Assembly (NCBI GenBank): GCA_964442745.1 | Contig: CAYUAI010000005.1 | Location: forward strand, 1-64,000 | Source: CAYUAI01 sp964442745 | Lineage (GTDB): Bacteria; Pseudomonadota; Gammaproteobacteria; S012-40 | Direction of reading: 5' to 3' | Length of the DNA stretch: 64,000 nt | Part shown: in pieces, positions 27,194-36,290 of the stretch | Position numbering within the stretch: position 1 is the stretch's first letter | How the letters are laid out: each line of letters opens with the position of its first letter | Notes under the pieces: generated by a model | Told to the model about the DNA's origin: nothing | Seen by the model: the letters and a program-made list of their open reading frames with translations, nothing else | Database searches by the model: none | Program-made: the position numbers and the translations under genes

Positions 27194-28420
27194 ATGTCGT
27201 TAATTGTACAAAAATACGGTGGAACATCCGTTGGCACAGTCGAGCGTATTGCTAAGGTGGCTGATAAAATCGCAGCAAAGCGCGGAGAAGGGCATGATCT
27301 TGTGGTGGTGGTTTCCGCAATGAGTGGCGAAACCGATCGGTTGTTTGCTTTAGCTAAGCAACTTCAGGAGCCTCCTAACGTGCGAGAGTTAGATATGCTG
27401 TTATCCACAGGCGAGCAGGCGACAATTGCATTGCTTTGCATGGCGTTGGATGCACGTGATTGCCCTGCTAGATCGTATACCGGTGCTCAGGCTGGCATCT
27501 TGACTGATAATATACATTCCAAGGCAAGAATTAAGAATATTGATGGAACACGCATTTCTGATGACTTGGCGGCGGGTTTAGTGGTGGTCGTTGCAGGCTT
27601 TCAAGGTGTTGATAGTGGGAAAAATATAACGACGTTGGGACGCGGTGGATCAGACACGACAGCGGTGGCATTAGCTGCAACATTAAAAGCGGATGAATGT
27701 CAAATATACACGGATGTGGATGGTGTATATACTACCGACCCGCGTGTGGTGCCTGATGCGCGTCGATTGTGTGTAGTGACTTATGAAGAGATGTTGGAAA
27801 TGGCAAGTTTGGGTGCCAAAGTTTTGCAAATACGATCGGTCGAATTTGCAAGTAAATACAATGTCCCATTACGCGTTTTATCTTCTTTTAACGATGATGG
27901 TATTGGGACCTTGATTACTGCTGAGGATAAAAACATGGAGCAGGCGCTAATCTCCGGAATTGCGTTTAATCGGGATGAGGCAGAAGTCACCGTTTTAGGT
28001 GTGCCTGATCAACCAGGCGTTGCCTGCCGTATACTTGGCCCGATTGGTAAAGCGAACATTGAAGTTGACATGATTATTCAAAATGTTAGTGCTGATGGCT
28101 TGACGGATTTTACTTTTACCGTGCACCGCAATGATTATGATAGAGCGATGGAGATGTTACAGGCTATCTGCCAAGAGCTTGGTGCACGAGAGGTCATCGG
28201 AGATACAAAAATCGTTAAGGTTTCTCTCGTTGGTGTCGGAATGCGGTCCCATGCTGGGATTGCTGCTACGATGTTTGAGGCGTTATCAAATGAAGGGATC
28301 AATATTCGCATGATTTCAACATCTGAGATAAAAATATCTGTCGTTATTGATCAGAAATATCTCGAACTAGGCGTTAGAGCCTTGCATGATACGTTTCAAT
28401 TGGACCGCGAACCTATGTAG
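27194..28420 (+). CDS. lysC: Aspartate kinase
   Basis: Catalyses ATP-dependent phosphorylation of aspartate, the first step to lysine, threonine and methionine. The 408-residue protein has the kinase motif KYGGTSVG (6-13), GRGGSDTTAVALAA near 153-165 and the DVDGVYTTDPR segment near 174. Two C-terminal ACT domains (about 265-405) suggest feedback inhibition by lysine or threonine, as in single-function aspartate kinases. Its start at 27194 closely follows the alaS hairpin; no lysine riboswitch is visible in the short leader. csrA lies about 900 bases downstream. Confidence 0.96.
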   Translation: MSLIVQKYGGTSVGTVERIAKVADKIAAKRGEGHDLVVVVSAMSGETDRLFALAKQLQEPPNVRELDMLLSTGEQATIALLCMALDARDCPARSYTGAQAGILTDNIHSKARIKNIDGTRISDDLAAGLVVVVAGFQGVDSGKNITTLGRGGSDTTAVALAATLKADECQIYTDVDGVYTTDPRVVPDARRLCVVTYEEMLEMASLGAKVLQIRSVEFASKYNVPLRVLSSFNDDGIGTLITAEDKNMEQALISGIAFNRDEAEVTVLGVPDQPGVACRILGPIGKANIEVDMIIQNVSADGLTDFTFTVHRNDYDRAMEMLQAICQELGAREVIGDTKIVKVSLVGVGMRSHAGIAATMFEALSNEGINIRMISTSEIKISVVIDQKYLELGVRALHDTFQLDREPM

Positions 28421-29318
28421 GTTAGGTTTGTTATGGGCTCGCTCCATGAGAAATTGAACTACTATTGTAGGGTGTGCTGCATTGAATTTAACCAGATGCT
28501 GAGTATGAAAGAAGAGTAATTATTGGTATTAGGTCGTCTCGGTGCGAGTGAGTCTTCAAGTGCCTGTGTATTTAATATTTATAATATATTGATTTTTATG
28601 TGAAAAATTACAATTGGCTTGGGCTGGGTGTTTACTCGTGAGACTAGGGAGTCATGCGCCTAGTCGGTAAGAGTCTCGTGATTTCTGTGGTTAGATGTTA
28701 GCCTATAAACGATTGCTCGACGAAAGTATGCTGAATTGACTGCAATTTTTAGGTATTATCCTTATTTAATTGTATAGTTTTCGATTTTTGCGGTCAGTCA
28801 AGTAGTGACTGTTTCTCTAAATTTAAAGTAAAGATATTTTACTTACTTGCATGAGAACTCTCGTTTAAGAGGAGGAGGGAGGTTAGCGTTTATACTAACA
28901 TATGAATTGTAAATATACTTTGATGTATCAGTTAGTGCTGGTAAGCATCTAAGGATTAGTAAGGAAAGTGATATATTGATTTACGATTCTATTGCTTAAG
29001 TTTGTTTGATTGAGCATTCACTGTTATCCATCCTAAAGTGAAGTAGATGACATTGTATGTTGTGCCCCTAAAGTCTGTACGATTTGCGTCCGACATGTGA
29101 CATAAGCGCGGAGTACTCAAATTCTGTTCGAGACTTTGAAGATAAGGAATTGTTTATTTCCTTTCTTGTAATGATTGAGCAAAAATGAAAGTGCGATAAA
29201 AATAATTACCCTATTTTAGAGGGGAGCCGACGCCAATACCTAGGGATAATGGAGGTTAAGAAGATTTTTAGTGTCATTGCCACAAGAAAATGGCCAACTA
29301 ATGAAGGAGATAGCGGTA
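28421..29318 (+). other. Gap before csrA with GGA-rich leader and structured G-rich tract
   Basis: No protein gene in about 900 bases. A purine tract at 28867-28882 (AAGAGGAGGAGGGAGG) is flanked by short complementary arms (28862-28868 and 28883-28888). A 7-bp hairpin with arms GACTAGG/CCTAGTC lies at 28642-28665. Close to csrA, GGA motifs occur at 29223, 29244, 29251 and 29306, the last within the Shine-Dalgarno. CsrA binds GGA motifs, so self-repression is plausible. The region probably contains the csrA promoter. Confidence 0.45.
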
Positions 29319-29540
29319 ATGCTAATATTAACGAGACGCGTAGGTGAGACGCTTATTATCGGGGACGATGTGACAGTAACGGTGCTTGGAGTTAAGGGTA
29401 ATCAAGTGCGTATCGGAGTTAATGCTCCAAAGGAAGTGTCGGTTCATCGAGAAGAAATCTATGAGAGAATCCAAAGAGAGAAACAATATAAAGAAGGTGA
29501 AGGTCACGATGATGCGAGTAAAAAAGATGCGTTTGGTTGA
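29319..29540 (+). CDS. csrA: Carbon storage regulator CsrA (RsmA)
   Basis: CsrA is a global post-transcriptional regulator that binds GGA motifs in mRNA leaders, usually blocking translation. The 73-residue protein starts MLILTRRVGET and has the conserved IGDDVTVTVL and VRIGVNAPKEVSVHREEIY segments; the conserved Arg44 in the RNA-binding region (HREEIY) is present. I chose the ATG at 29319, nine bases after AAGGAG at 29304-29309; longer frames begin in the leader. Several GGA motifs in the leader, one of them in the ribosome binding site, suggest self-control. It is followed by tRNA genes, as in many gammaproteobacteria. Confidence 0.97.
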   Translation: MLILTRRVGETLIIGDDVTVTVLGVKGNQVRIGVNAPKEVSVHREEIYERIQREKQYKEGEGHDDASKKDAFG

Positions 29541-29963
29541 GATTTTGTCGTGTTAATTTAGAAAATAAAAGAAAAATGATTGATAAACCATAATAGCGCG
29601 GGTGATGAGGTTAGGGGTTAGCCCAGCGTTTTCATTTCTTGAAGTTAATACCGTCATTGCTAGAATAGAAAATAATTGGATGGTGAACGTGCAAGGGAAT
29701 GTTTAATACTCATATTATTTGCAAATGCGTTCTTTTGATTCTGCCCTCTTTTTTGATTCTGCAAACATTTATTTTTCGAGAATTCCCATTGTTTTTTGTT
29801 GACTATGGCAATGTTTAGTAAATAGCCAAGTGTGTAGCGCGTCTAATTTGATGAATAGCTATCGTGTATGAATTGGTTGTTGAGGTAGTCGTGCTCATTT
29901 AATGTCATATCAAATGAGCATAAAAAATATGAAATGATCAAAATAAGAGCGATTTTGTGTTTT
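29541..29963. other. Spacer between csrA and the tRNA promoter
   Basis: About 420 AT-rich bases with no gene. Nothing recognisable beyond the tRNA promoter at its end. Confidence 0.4.
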
Positions 29964-29992
29964 TTTACAAGATCTTCAATTTTAATTATAAA
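29964..29992 (+). promoter_or_regulatory. Promoter of the tRNA-Ser/tRNA-Arg pair
   Basis: TTTACA at 29964-29969 and TATAAA at 29987-29992, with exactly 17 bases between them. The expected start is near 29999 in GTTCACACGCG, followed by the first tRNA at 30045. Confidence 0.6.
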
Positions 29993-30044
29993 AAAAGGTT
30001 CACACGCGCCATCGAATTTGGGAGAATAAGCGCCCATTGAGAAT

Positions 30045-30137
30045 GGAGAGATGGCCGAGTGGCTGAAGGCGCTCCCCTGCTAAGGGAGTATGGGGTTAAA
30101 AGCTCCATCGAGGGTTCGAATCCCTCTCTCTCCGCCA
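30045..30137 (+). tRNA. tRNA-Ser(GCU)
   Basis: A 93-nucleotide gene with the 7-bp acceptor GGAGAGA/TCTCTCC, discriminator G and encoded CCA. The anticodon stem-loop reads CTCCC-CTGCTAA-GGGAG, giving anticodon GCT (GCU), which reads AGC and AGU serine codons. A long variable arm, as expected of serine tRNA, is present, and the T-loop GGTTCGAATCC is intact. Confidence 0.96.
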
Positions 30138-30160
30138 TTCAGTTTTTATTATATGAATAC

Positions 30161-30237
30161 GCGCCCGTAGCTCAGTTGGATAGAGTACCTGGCTACGAAC
30201 CAGGCGGTCGGGAGTTCGAATCTCTCCGGGCGCGCCA
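30161..30237 (+). tRNA. tRNA-Arg(ACG)
   Basis: A 77-nucleotide gene with acceptor GCGCCCG/CGGGCGC, discriminator G and encoded CCA. The anticodon loop CTACGAA between CCTGG and CCAGG gives ACG, whose A34 is normally changed to inosine to read CGU, CGC and CGA. It lies 23 bases after tRNA-Ser and is probably co-transcribed. Confidence 0.97.
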
Positions 30238-31045
30238 TATATCACGCTGAAAAATATTTAGGTAATGGATTATTGCCTAATGATTTTTCTCTCCTCTATC
30301 AATGATCAAGCTTTTGCCCGTCGTCACTTTCTCCGAGTATATGTATTTTTATTGTCCGTGGTTAAGGTTAAGACCACCGTGTCTTTAAGCGGTTAGATTT
30401 ATATTTATAAGGTTCATGCCCCTGAATAAGGCGGTTGGCGCTAATAAAAACGGGTCTTGCGACCCGTATCTGGACTTTATTTTTTTTCACTCACCCGATA
30501 GTATAAAATTATACCTTGAAAGAGCCACCCATTCTTAAATGAAATTCGGGTTAGGTAGAGCGCATTGTATGCACCAAACAACGACTAAGATGGCAACCAA
30601 CCTGGCGGTTAGCAATCCCATGCTTGATTTGTTCAATACTCAACTTTTTTGACCGACTTTATTTACATTTCTTGACTCATCAGTGCATTCTCCTTCCAGA
30701 ATTTTTCTTCGATTTTTCGCACTTTTTTAATCATGCTCCGGCATGTTTTCGCGGTCACGTTTCTTAAACGCATTATCCATATTTAACTGAGCTTATTTTC
30801 CATCGCAAAATTACAGTTTTGTACCACGGCATTTTTCATAACATTCCAGTAGATGAAGTTTGGGATGATGGGGGATTATTTTATGTCCATTTTCTCCATA
30901 TCAATAATGTAGTTTAATTGATGTGTTCGTAACGAGCGCATGTGGTATTCGCTGCATATTTTGTCAGAATAAATTAACTTGCAATGTACCAAATCTTAAT
31001 TAAGAATGACCATTGTTTTTCTCATACTCCACAGAGGAGATTGAT
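30238..31045. other. Intergenic region after the tRNAs, no gene seen
   Basis: About 800 bases without a supported gene, apart from a hairpin near 30.45 kb. The remainder separates the conserved recA-tRNA block from the accessory exported-protease cluster, so it is a natural integration boundary. Confidence 0.4.
30450..30467 (+). terminator. Possible terminator of the tRNA transcript
   Basis: A 7-bp stem ACGGGTC/GACCCGT with TTGC loop. The T-run (about 30479-30487) starts some eleven bases after the stem, which is farther than usual, so it may be an imperfect terminator or a different structure. Confidence 0.4.
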
Positions 31046-31702
31046 ATGTTTAATTTAAAATCACTTAGCCGATGGTTTGTGCTAAGTTCTATTTTGGTAA
31101 GCACGATTGCCGTTGCCGCAGAGAATCGTACCGGCTTAAAGGGTGACGATTGGTATGTGCGTTTAATTGTCGAATCGCCCGCTGAGCAGTTACATAAGCG
31201 CAGCAATTTGCTTGGACAATTAGCACAAAGCTCACTCGATTATGATCGCCATGACCTTGTTGCACTAGCTCCCCCTATCGCACCTTACTTGACCGCCGTG
31301 TTTACTCATCCAGACAGGGAGCAGACTGAGGAATTTAGTACGGACTTTCATGCACTGAATCGAGACGATGAATGGGTCTTTGTGGTGCGTACCGATGATC
31401 CACAGCGAGAAGTGGTTTTGCGTTGGGAAAGTAGCCATCCGAAGTATTTAGCACGAAGTTATTTAGTGGATCTTGATGCCGATATTGCCATTGATGTGGG
31501 TAATGGTAAGCGGCAGAAATCTTATACGTTTTCCATGAATGGTGAGACAGAACGGGCATTTTTATGGGTGCTTGCATCAAAACCGATCAAAAGCAAAAAT
31601 AAACTGCATCAGTTACGCAGTCGTTTACCGATGCAGGCGAATCGTTACAAAAATAGAGTAAAGTATTCGCTCAACGAATTCCCCAAAGATTTAAAATTTT
31701 GA
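31046..31702 (+). CDS. Exported protein of unknown function, first of protease operon
   Basis: A 218-residue protein with a signal peptide (about 1-24; hydrophobic stretch ending TIAVAAEN). The mature part is beta-rich. It shows a DDWYVRLIV start and a segment LTAVFTHPDR...STDFHAL...EWVFVVRTDD...VVLRWE. That sequence style appears in secreted surface proteins of many environmental bacteria, with strands ending in HPD and RW. No catalytic motif is seen. I chose the ATG at 31046, preceded by AGAGGAGA. It is followed after 84 bases by the metalloprotease gene; the two are probably co-transcribed and may work together outside the cell. Confidence 0.7.
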   Translation: MFNLKSLSRWFVLSSILVSTIAVAAENRTGLKGDDWYVRLIVESPAEQLHKRSNLLGQLAQSSLDYDRHDLVALAPPIAPYLTAVFTHPDREQTEEFSTDFHALNRDDEWVFVVRTDDPQREVVLRWESSHPKYLARSYLVDLDADIAIDVGNGKRQKSYTFSMNGETERAFLWVLASKPIKSKNKLHQLRSRLPMQANRYKNRVKYSLNEFPKDLKF

Positions 31703-31786
31703 TGATTGATAGCGCAAGACAAGGTCTCCGAATGCTTAATAACAAGCAGAATTTAATAGACCATGATTATGTAGAGGTGTAGATAG

Positions 31787-34033
31787 ATGCTTCATAGGAA
31801 GATGATAGTGAACGGCTTTCTGCTGGTTGGGTTGGTAATAGCACCGCTAGCACTGAATCAAGGACGGCTTACATTTGCTGATGCTGAAGCGCAATGTGGT
31901 CAAGGGGCGACATCAGTGAACAATCAATGGGCGATGGTGAGCGCCTCTTGTGCCCCCAGTACGCCTACCGTGCAAGGTGTTTTTGCAGATGATCCATTTG
32001 CTGCTTATGGAACGGACTGGATGGTACTTGATCGTGATGAAATCAATGAAAGTTATATCGCGTTAAACCTGAATTCATCTATTTTTCAAGGTGTCGGTTA
32101 TTGGCTTAAGAGCATTTCTGGCAGTAATATCCCGTGGGATGTGGATGGTGTTGTTACCCCGGTGGTTAATAGTGCGGCTTGCCCGTCATCTCATGGATGT
32201 TTTGAAATTCCGCTAATCGCCCCGGCGAGTGCGGGTTTAAATCGTAAAAATATGATAGGTCATCCGTTTCCTGATACGGTACCCTGGGCCGATGTGCGTA
32301 TTGTGGTAGGGACTAATGTTTATACACCTGCTCAAGCCGCTGCCAATAATATATTGACCAACACCATCTGGAAGTTCAACGGTAGTAGTTATGATGCTTA
32401 TGATGATGCTACGCCAGGCCAAATCGGCATGCTGAATGCCTATGATGGTTTTTGGGTCGAAGTGTTAGATGGGGCGATTAGCCAAACCACTAAGCTTTTG
32501 ATTCCTAAAAAAGGCAATGTGGTTGGTCATATTGCTTTCGATCAAGTTGGACGTAATACCAGCACCAATGGATTGGATTATTGTAATATTACTCAGTTGC
32601 CCGCACGTGGTGTGATCGTTGAAGCGATTGATGCCGCGAACAATACCACGGTGCTAGCGAGTGCGAGTACCGATGTTAATGGTGATTATTCTTTGGCTGT
32701 CACGGAAAATACGAATATGTTTGTGCGTGTCAAAGCACAGATGAGGCGTACCGGTATGCCGTCGTGGGATTTTACAGTGGTTGATAATACCAATGGCAAA
32801 GCACTTTATACCATGGATGGCACTCAATTCAATAGTGGAACAAGTGTTGTCACAAAAAATCTGAATGCGGCTTCTGGGTTTACGGGTAACTGTGCTAACG
32901 TAGGCACCCAAGCCTATAGTGCGACGCGAGTGGCAGCGCCATTTGCTATGTTGGATGCGGTTTACAAATCTTACCAAAAAGTACTCACTGCCGTGTCAAC
33001 GACCCAGTTTGCGCCATTAGCCATTAACTGGAGTGTGAATAATGTGTCTGCGTGGGGCGATAATACGATTGGTCAAATAGGTACCTCATATTATGGCAAT
33101 GGCGAGCTTTACATCTTGGGTGACGATGGTGGCGATACCGATGAATATGATGATCACGTGGTGATTCATGAATGGGGTCATTATTATGAAGATAATTTGT
33201 CGCGTTCTGATTCCATTGGTGGCAGTCATAGTAGTGGTGATCGACTGGATTTAACCGTCGCTTTTGGTGAAGGCTGGGGTAATGCTTTATCCGGTATGGT
33301 GACCAATGACCCTGTTTATCGCGATTCATCCGGGGCAAGTAATGACAGCGGTTTTTCAATTGATGTTGAAAATAATTCGGTGACCAATCCAGGCTGGTAT
33401 AGCAAAGGCTCTGTGCAGTCAATACTTTATGATTTGTTTGATAATGTGAATGATGGGGTGGATACCATTGCCTTGGGATTTGCGCCAATCCATCAAATCA
33501 TGATTGGTCAGCAAAAGACGACGACTGCAGTAACGAGTATTTTTAGCTTTATTACCGCTTTGAAAGCGGCTAATCCAGCTGACGTGACAGCAATTAATAA
33601 TTTGGTTACTGCACAGGGTATTGTTAGTAATACCATCAATGAATGGGGTTCAACTGAAACGAATAATGTCGGGGGTACGGCGAATGTGTTGTCAATCCAC
33701 ACGGAATTATCCGTGGGTGGCAGTGCTGTTAATTTATGCACGATTAATCAATTTGGTTCGCCTAACAAGTTATCCAATTATCGCAATCTCACGATTGATG
33801 TACCGGCCGCCGGCAGTTACCAGGTGACTGCAACAAAAACCAGCGGGTTCTGGAATACGGATCCGGATCTTATATTGTATGAACAGGGTACGTTCATCGC
33901 CTGGTCAGGAGCGGCAACTGCAAACAGTGAGACACTGAATGCATCGCTTCAGCCAGGCACCCATATCCTTAGGTTGTGGGATAATTTAACGAATTCGATC
34001 AGCTGTTATGATATCCAAGTAACGGCACAATAG
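31787..34033 (+). CDS. Secreted HExxH (HEWGH) zinc metalloprotease with accessory domains
   Basis: A 748-residue protein with an N-terminal hydrophobic signal (about 9-32). Residues 60-240 form a beta-rich domain with the same YWLKSISGS/GFWVEVL style as the upstream protein's family. A carboxypeptidase-regulatory-like (CarboxypepD_reg) domain lies around 245-330. The metalloprotease active site is HEWGH at 461-465, with a downstream glutamate (Glu495 in FGEGWGN) as likely third zinc ligand, making a gluzincin-type site. The last 100 residues resemble a bacterial pre-peptidase C-terminal (PPC) domain. No anchor is seen at the C-terminus. Substrate is unknown; attack on external proteins or processing of the cluster's own products are both possible. 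Confidence 0.85.
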   Translation: MLHRKMIVNGFLLVGLVIAPLALNQGRLTFADAEAQCGQGATSVNNQWAMVSASCAPSTPTVQGVFADDPFAAYGTDWMVLDRDEINESYIALNLNSSIFQGVGYWLKSISGSNIPWDVDGVVTPVVNSAACPSSHGCFEIPLIAPASAGLNRKNMIGHPFPDTVPWADVRIVVGTNVYTPAQAAANNILTNTIWKFNGSSYDAYDDATPGQIGMLNAYDGFWVEVLDGAISQTTKLLIPKKGNVVGHIAFDQVGRNTSTNGLDYCNITQLPARGVIVEAIDAANNTTVLASASTDVNGDYSLAVTENTNMFVRVKAQMRRTGMPSWDFTVVDNTNGKALYTMDGTQFNSGTSVVTKNLNAASGFTGNCANVGTQAYSATRVAAPFAMLDAVYKSYQKVLTAVSTTQFAPLAINWSVNNVSAWGDNTIGQIGTSYYGNGELYILGDDGGDTDEYDDHVVIHEWGHYYEDNLSRSDSIGGSHSSGDRLDLTVAFGEGWGNALSGMVTNDPVYRDSSGASNDSGFSIDVENNSVTNPGWYSKGSVQSILYDLFDNVNDGVDTIALGFAPIHQIMIGQQKTTTAVTSIFSFITALKAANPADVTAINNLVTAQGIVSNTINEWGSTETNNVGGTANVLSIHTELSVGGSAVNLCTINQFGSPNKLSNYRNLTIDVPAAGSYQVTATKTSGFWNTDPDLILYEQGTFIAWSGAATANSETLNASLQPGTHILRLWDNLTNSISCYDIQVTAQ

Positions 34034-34049
34034 GAGTGAGGATTAGATC

Positions 34050-34589
34050 GTGAGAGAATATCTTAAAAAGTTAACTATTGTCATGGCGATGGCAATACTG
34101 TTGCCTGTGGTCTATGCAAATGAAGCCAAGCAAAATAGCGAGACTGGATATCCGTCGCAGATGATGGGAAAGCCCGGTGCACCTATCACCATGGAATATA
34201 CCCTCAAAGGCACGCCTAAAAAGGGTAAGGATATTGATATTGCTTTGACATTTACCAGTTTGTCAGCGTTGCCAGGTAGTTTGAGGGTTAAGGTTCATGG
34301 CGGGCGGGGTTTGCGGCTCATCAGTGATAAACGCCCTATTGATTTTGCGGTGCAAGCGTTAAATGAGAAGCATCGTCGCACGGTAACAGTGAATGCAAGC
34401 AAGCAAGGGTTGTTTTATCTTAATGTGGTTGCAAAATGGATAAATTTTGACAAGCGGTATCAACAGCGTGCATTTGCCGTTCCGATCCAGGTGGGCCGAG
34501 TTAATGTGCGTCCTACCCCTCCGGGCAAAGTCTTAGAGGATTCTACGGGACAAAGAATTATGTCTTTGCCGGCTAAGGAAATTGAATAG
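34050..34589 (+). CDS. Exported beta-sandwich protein, third gene of protease operon
   Basis: A 179-residue protein starting at GTG (34050) with GGAG upstream. A signal peptide occupies about residues 1-24 (MAMAILLPVVYAN). The mature part looks like an Ig- or Fn3-type fold: alternating hydrophobic strands (IDIALTFTS, LRVKVHGG, RTVTVNAS, FYLNVVAKW, FAVPIQVG). No motifs of catalysis. It lies 16 bases after the metalloprotease, so it is surely in the same operon and could be its inhibitor, chaperone or partner. The operon ends at a strong hairpin at 34641-34676. Confidence 0.72.
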   Translation: MREYLKKLTIVMAMAILLPVVYANEAKQNSETGYPSQMMGKPGAPITMEYTLKGTPKKGKDIDIALTFTSLSALPGSLRVKVHGGRGLRLISDKRPIDFAVQALNEKHRRTVTVNASKQGLFYLNVVAKWINFDKRYQQRAFAVPIQVGRVNVRPTPPGKVLEDSTGQRIMSLPAKEIE

Positions 34590-34640
34590 ATAATGCTCAT
34601 TATTATCTAGGCGAATCAACGTTGCCTATCGTTTGAGTGA

Positions 34641-34676
34641 AAATAACCAGGCAAGCTTTTGCTTGCCTGGTTATTT
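34641..34676. terminator. 16-bp perfect hairpin closing the protease operon
   Basis: Arms AAATAACCAGGCAAGC and its exact complement flank a TTTT loop. Only ATTT-type sequence follows, so the 3' tail is weak as a T-run, but the AAA/TTT arms can serve in either direction. It separates the exported-protein operon from the peptide/kinase genes. Confidence 0.65.
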
Positions 34677-34847
34677 AATCGGTATGACGGCGGCGTTGAT
34701 GATTAATTGGTCTGTTGTAATGAGGCCTTATTGCAAAATTTACGGCGCTAGGGTAACCTCTTAGATTGACAGAGTGAGAAATTTATGTTCCAGTCCGTTA
34801 AGCATGATTCTATTTAGCGCTAACTTATCGTCATGGAGAAAATGACA

Positions 34848-35030
34848 ATGAATCAAACATCGGAACAAAATCAGCAAAACAACGAAAAAGAAACTGATAT
34901 TAGCCGCCGCAAAGCCTTGCAAAAATTAGGTGTTTATGCTTATAGCGCTCCTGTCATCTTAAGCCTGTTAGCCTCTAAAAAAGCTTCGGCGGCATCACAT
35001 TTCAGCCCGCCATTGCCGCCAGGGTTCTAA
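34848..35030 (+). CDS. 60-residue twin-arginine-like peptide, candidate precursor peptide
   Basis: A hydrophilic, Gln/Asn/Glu-rich N-terminus (1-18) is followed by SRRKALQKLGVYAYSAPVIL. This has an RR motif and a hydrophobic stretch up to about residue 43 and an A-S-A end, like a short Tat signal. A proline-rich tail ASHFSPPLPPGF ends the protein. GGAG 9 bases before the ATG at 34848 makes that the best start; ATGs at 34833 and 34842 are alternatives. With a mature tail of only about a dozen residues it is too small for an exported enzyme, and a kinase/PqqD gene follows at once. It could be the substrate of a peptide-modifying system. The polyproline segment would need EF-P. Confidence 0.7.
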   Translation: MNQTSEQNQQNNEKETDISRRKALQKLGVYAYSAPVILSLLASKKASAASHFSPPLPPGF

Positions 35031-35114
35031 TGAAATGATATGCTGAACGATATTTAATGTCGGATGAGTTACGCGATGAAAAACCCTTTTTCAAGCTGAC
35101 TTCTTTGCAGGTAC

Positions 35115-36290
35115 ATGAGACCTGCCCGGCTAATGACACAAACGTCTCTTGACTACAGCGCGATTCACGCCTTTGAACTTGATGATCATTTGGTTGTGCT
35201 GCGTGATGGGGCTGATCGTGTCCAAATTTTTAATCCTTTAGCAAAATATATCTGGGACTCGCTCAAAAATGAATTGGCTGCTGAGCATATTGCTGAGGAA
35301 ATAGCTCAGAGTTTTGCTATTTCACCTGTATTAGCTTTGCGAGATGTCACCACGGTTATCAAGCAGTGGTCACGAGAGCTGTCTGATTCGTCTCTCAACG
35401 CACAACCAGTGACTAAATCTATCCCTTCACAATCAATCCCCGAAAATTGGATGGCGGTCACCGAGACCACTTTTCGTTTCTCGTATTTTTCGGTACGCGT
35501 GCGCTTTGCGAGACAAGAGGTAGCCGATTGGTTAAGGCCTATGCTTACGCATTTAATCTGTTCACGCATGGGGGAAACTGATCATACCTTGGATCTGATT
35601 GCCCAAACGAATAAACACTTTATTATCATTGATGATGAAATGCGAGCAATGGCGAGTTCAGCCAAAGAGGCGGCGGTATTAGCGTTTGGTGAGATGATTG
35701 AACTGGCTTGTCGGCGGGAAAATTGGTTAACGATTTTACACGCGGCGGGTGTCGCGTGGCAAGGCTCAGGCATTATTTTTCCGGCGCTGGGTGGTAGCGG
35801 TAAAAGCACGCTAACGGCTGGACTTATTCAGGCGGGTTTTAAATATATTAATGATGATGTGATACCGGTTGAGCGCGATCGTGGTGGGCTGGTAGCGATA
35901 CCGGCGAGCCTGTGTATCAAGTCTGGATCTTGGTCAGCCTTAAAATATTTATATCCAAGCTTGAGTCAAAGCGAGGTATTTAGTCGTAATCGGCTAATGG
36001 TGAAATATCTAGCCCCACCGGCAAACTCGATCAGTTCTCTTGCCAGTACCTACTCCGCTAAATATTTGATTGCTTCCCAATACCAAAAAAATATGTCTAC
36101 CCGTTTGCAAGCGATTTCAGCGGCTGAGGGTTTGCAAGCGATTATCGAAGCAGAAAGTCTATTGCGACTTCCATTGCAGCCACAAGATATCAAGGCGTTA
36201 GTTGCTTGGGTAAAGCCATTGCAGTGTTATCGTCTATCGTATGGTGAGCTTGCACCAGCCGTTGAGGCGATTGGCCAACTGGTGAATTAG
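35115..36290 (+). CDS. PqqD-like / HPr-kinase-like fusion protein
   Basis: A 391-residue cytoplasmic protein. Residues about 15-95 look like a PqqD fold (FNPLAKYIWDSL followed by IAEEIAQSF and a VIKQW helix), the recognition domain that binds leader peptides in RiPP pathways. Residues about 205-300 carry an HPr kinase/phosphorylase-like P-loop: GGSGKST at 226-232 and YINDDVIPV downstream, with IPASLCIKSGS. HprK-related kinases occur in lasso peptide clusters and in systems annotated HPr-rel-A, where separate PqqD and kinase proteins are usual; here they are fused. Likely to recognise and phosphorylate a peptide such as the 60-residue product upstream, which is inference. The last four bases overlap the convergent nucleotidyltransferase gene. 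ATG at 35133 is an alternative start. Confidence 0.8.
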   Translation: MRPARLMTQTSLDYSAIHAFELDDHLVVLRDGADRVQIFNPLAKYIWDSLKNELAAEHIAEEIAQSFAISPVLALRDVTTVIKQWSRELSDSSLNAQPVTKSIPSQSIPENWMAVTETTFRFSYFSVRVRFARQEVADWLRPMLTHLICSRMGETDHTLDLIAQTNKHFIIIDDEMRAMASSAKEAAVLAFGEMIELACRRENWLTILHAAGVAWQGSGIIFPALGGSGKSTLTAGLIQAGFKYINDDVIPVERDRGGLVAIPASLCIKSGSWSALKYLYPSLSQSEVFSRNRLMVKYLAPPANSISSLASTYSAKYLIASQYQKNMSTRLQAISAAEGLQAIIEAESLLRLPLQPQDIKALVAWVKPLQCYRLSYGELAPAVEAIGQLVN

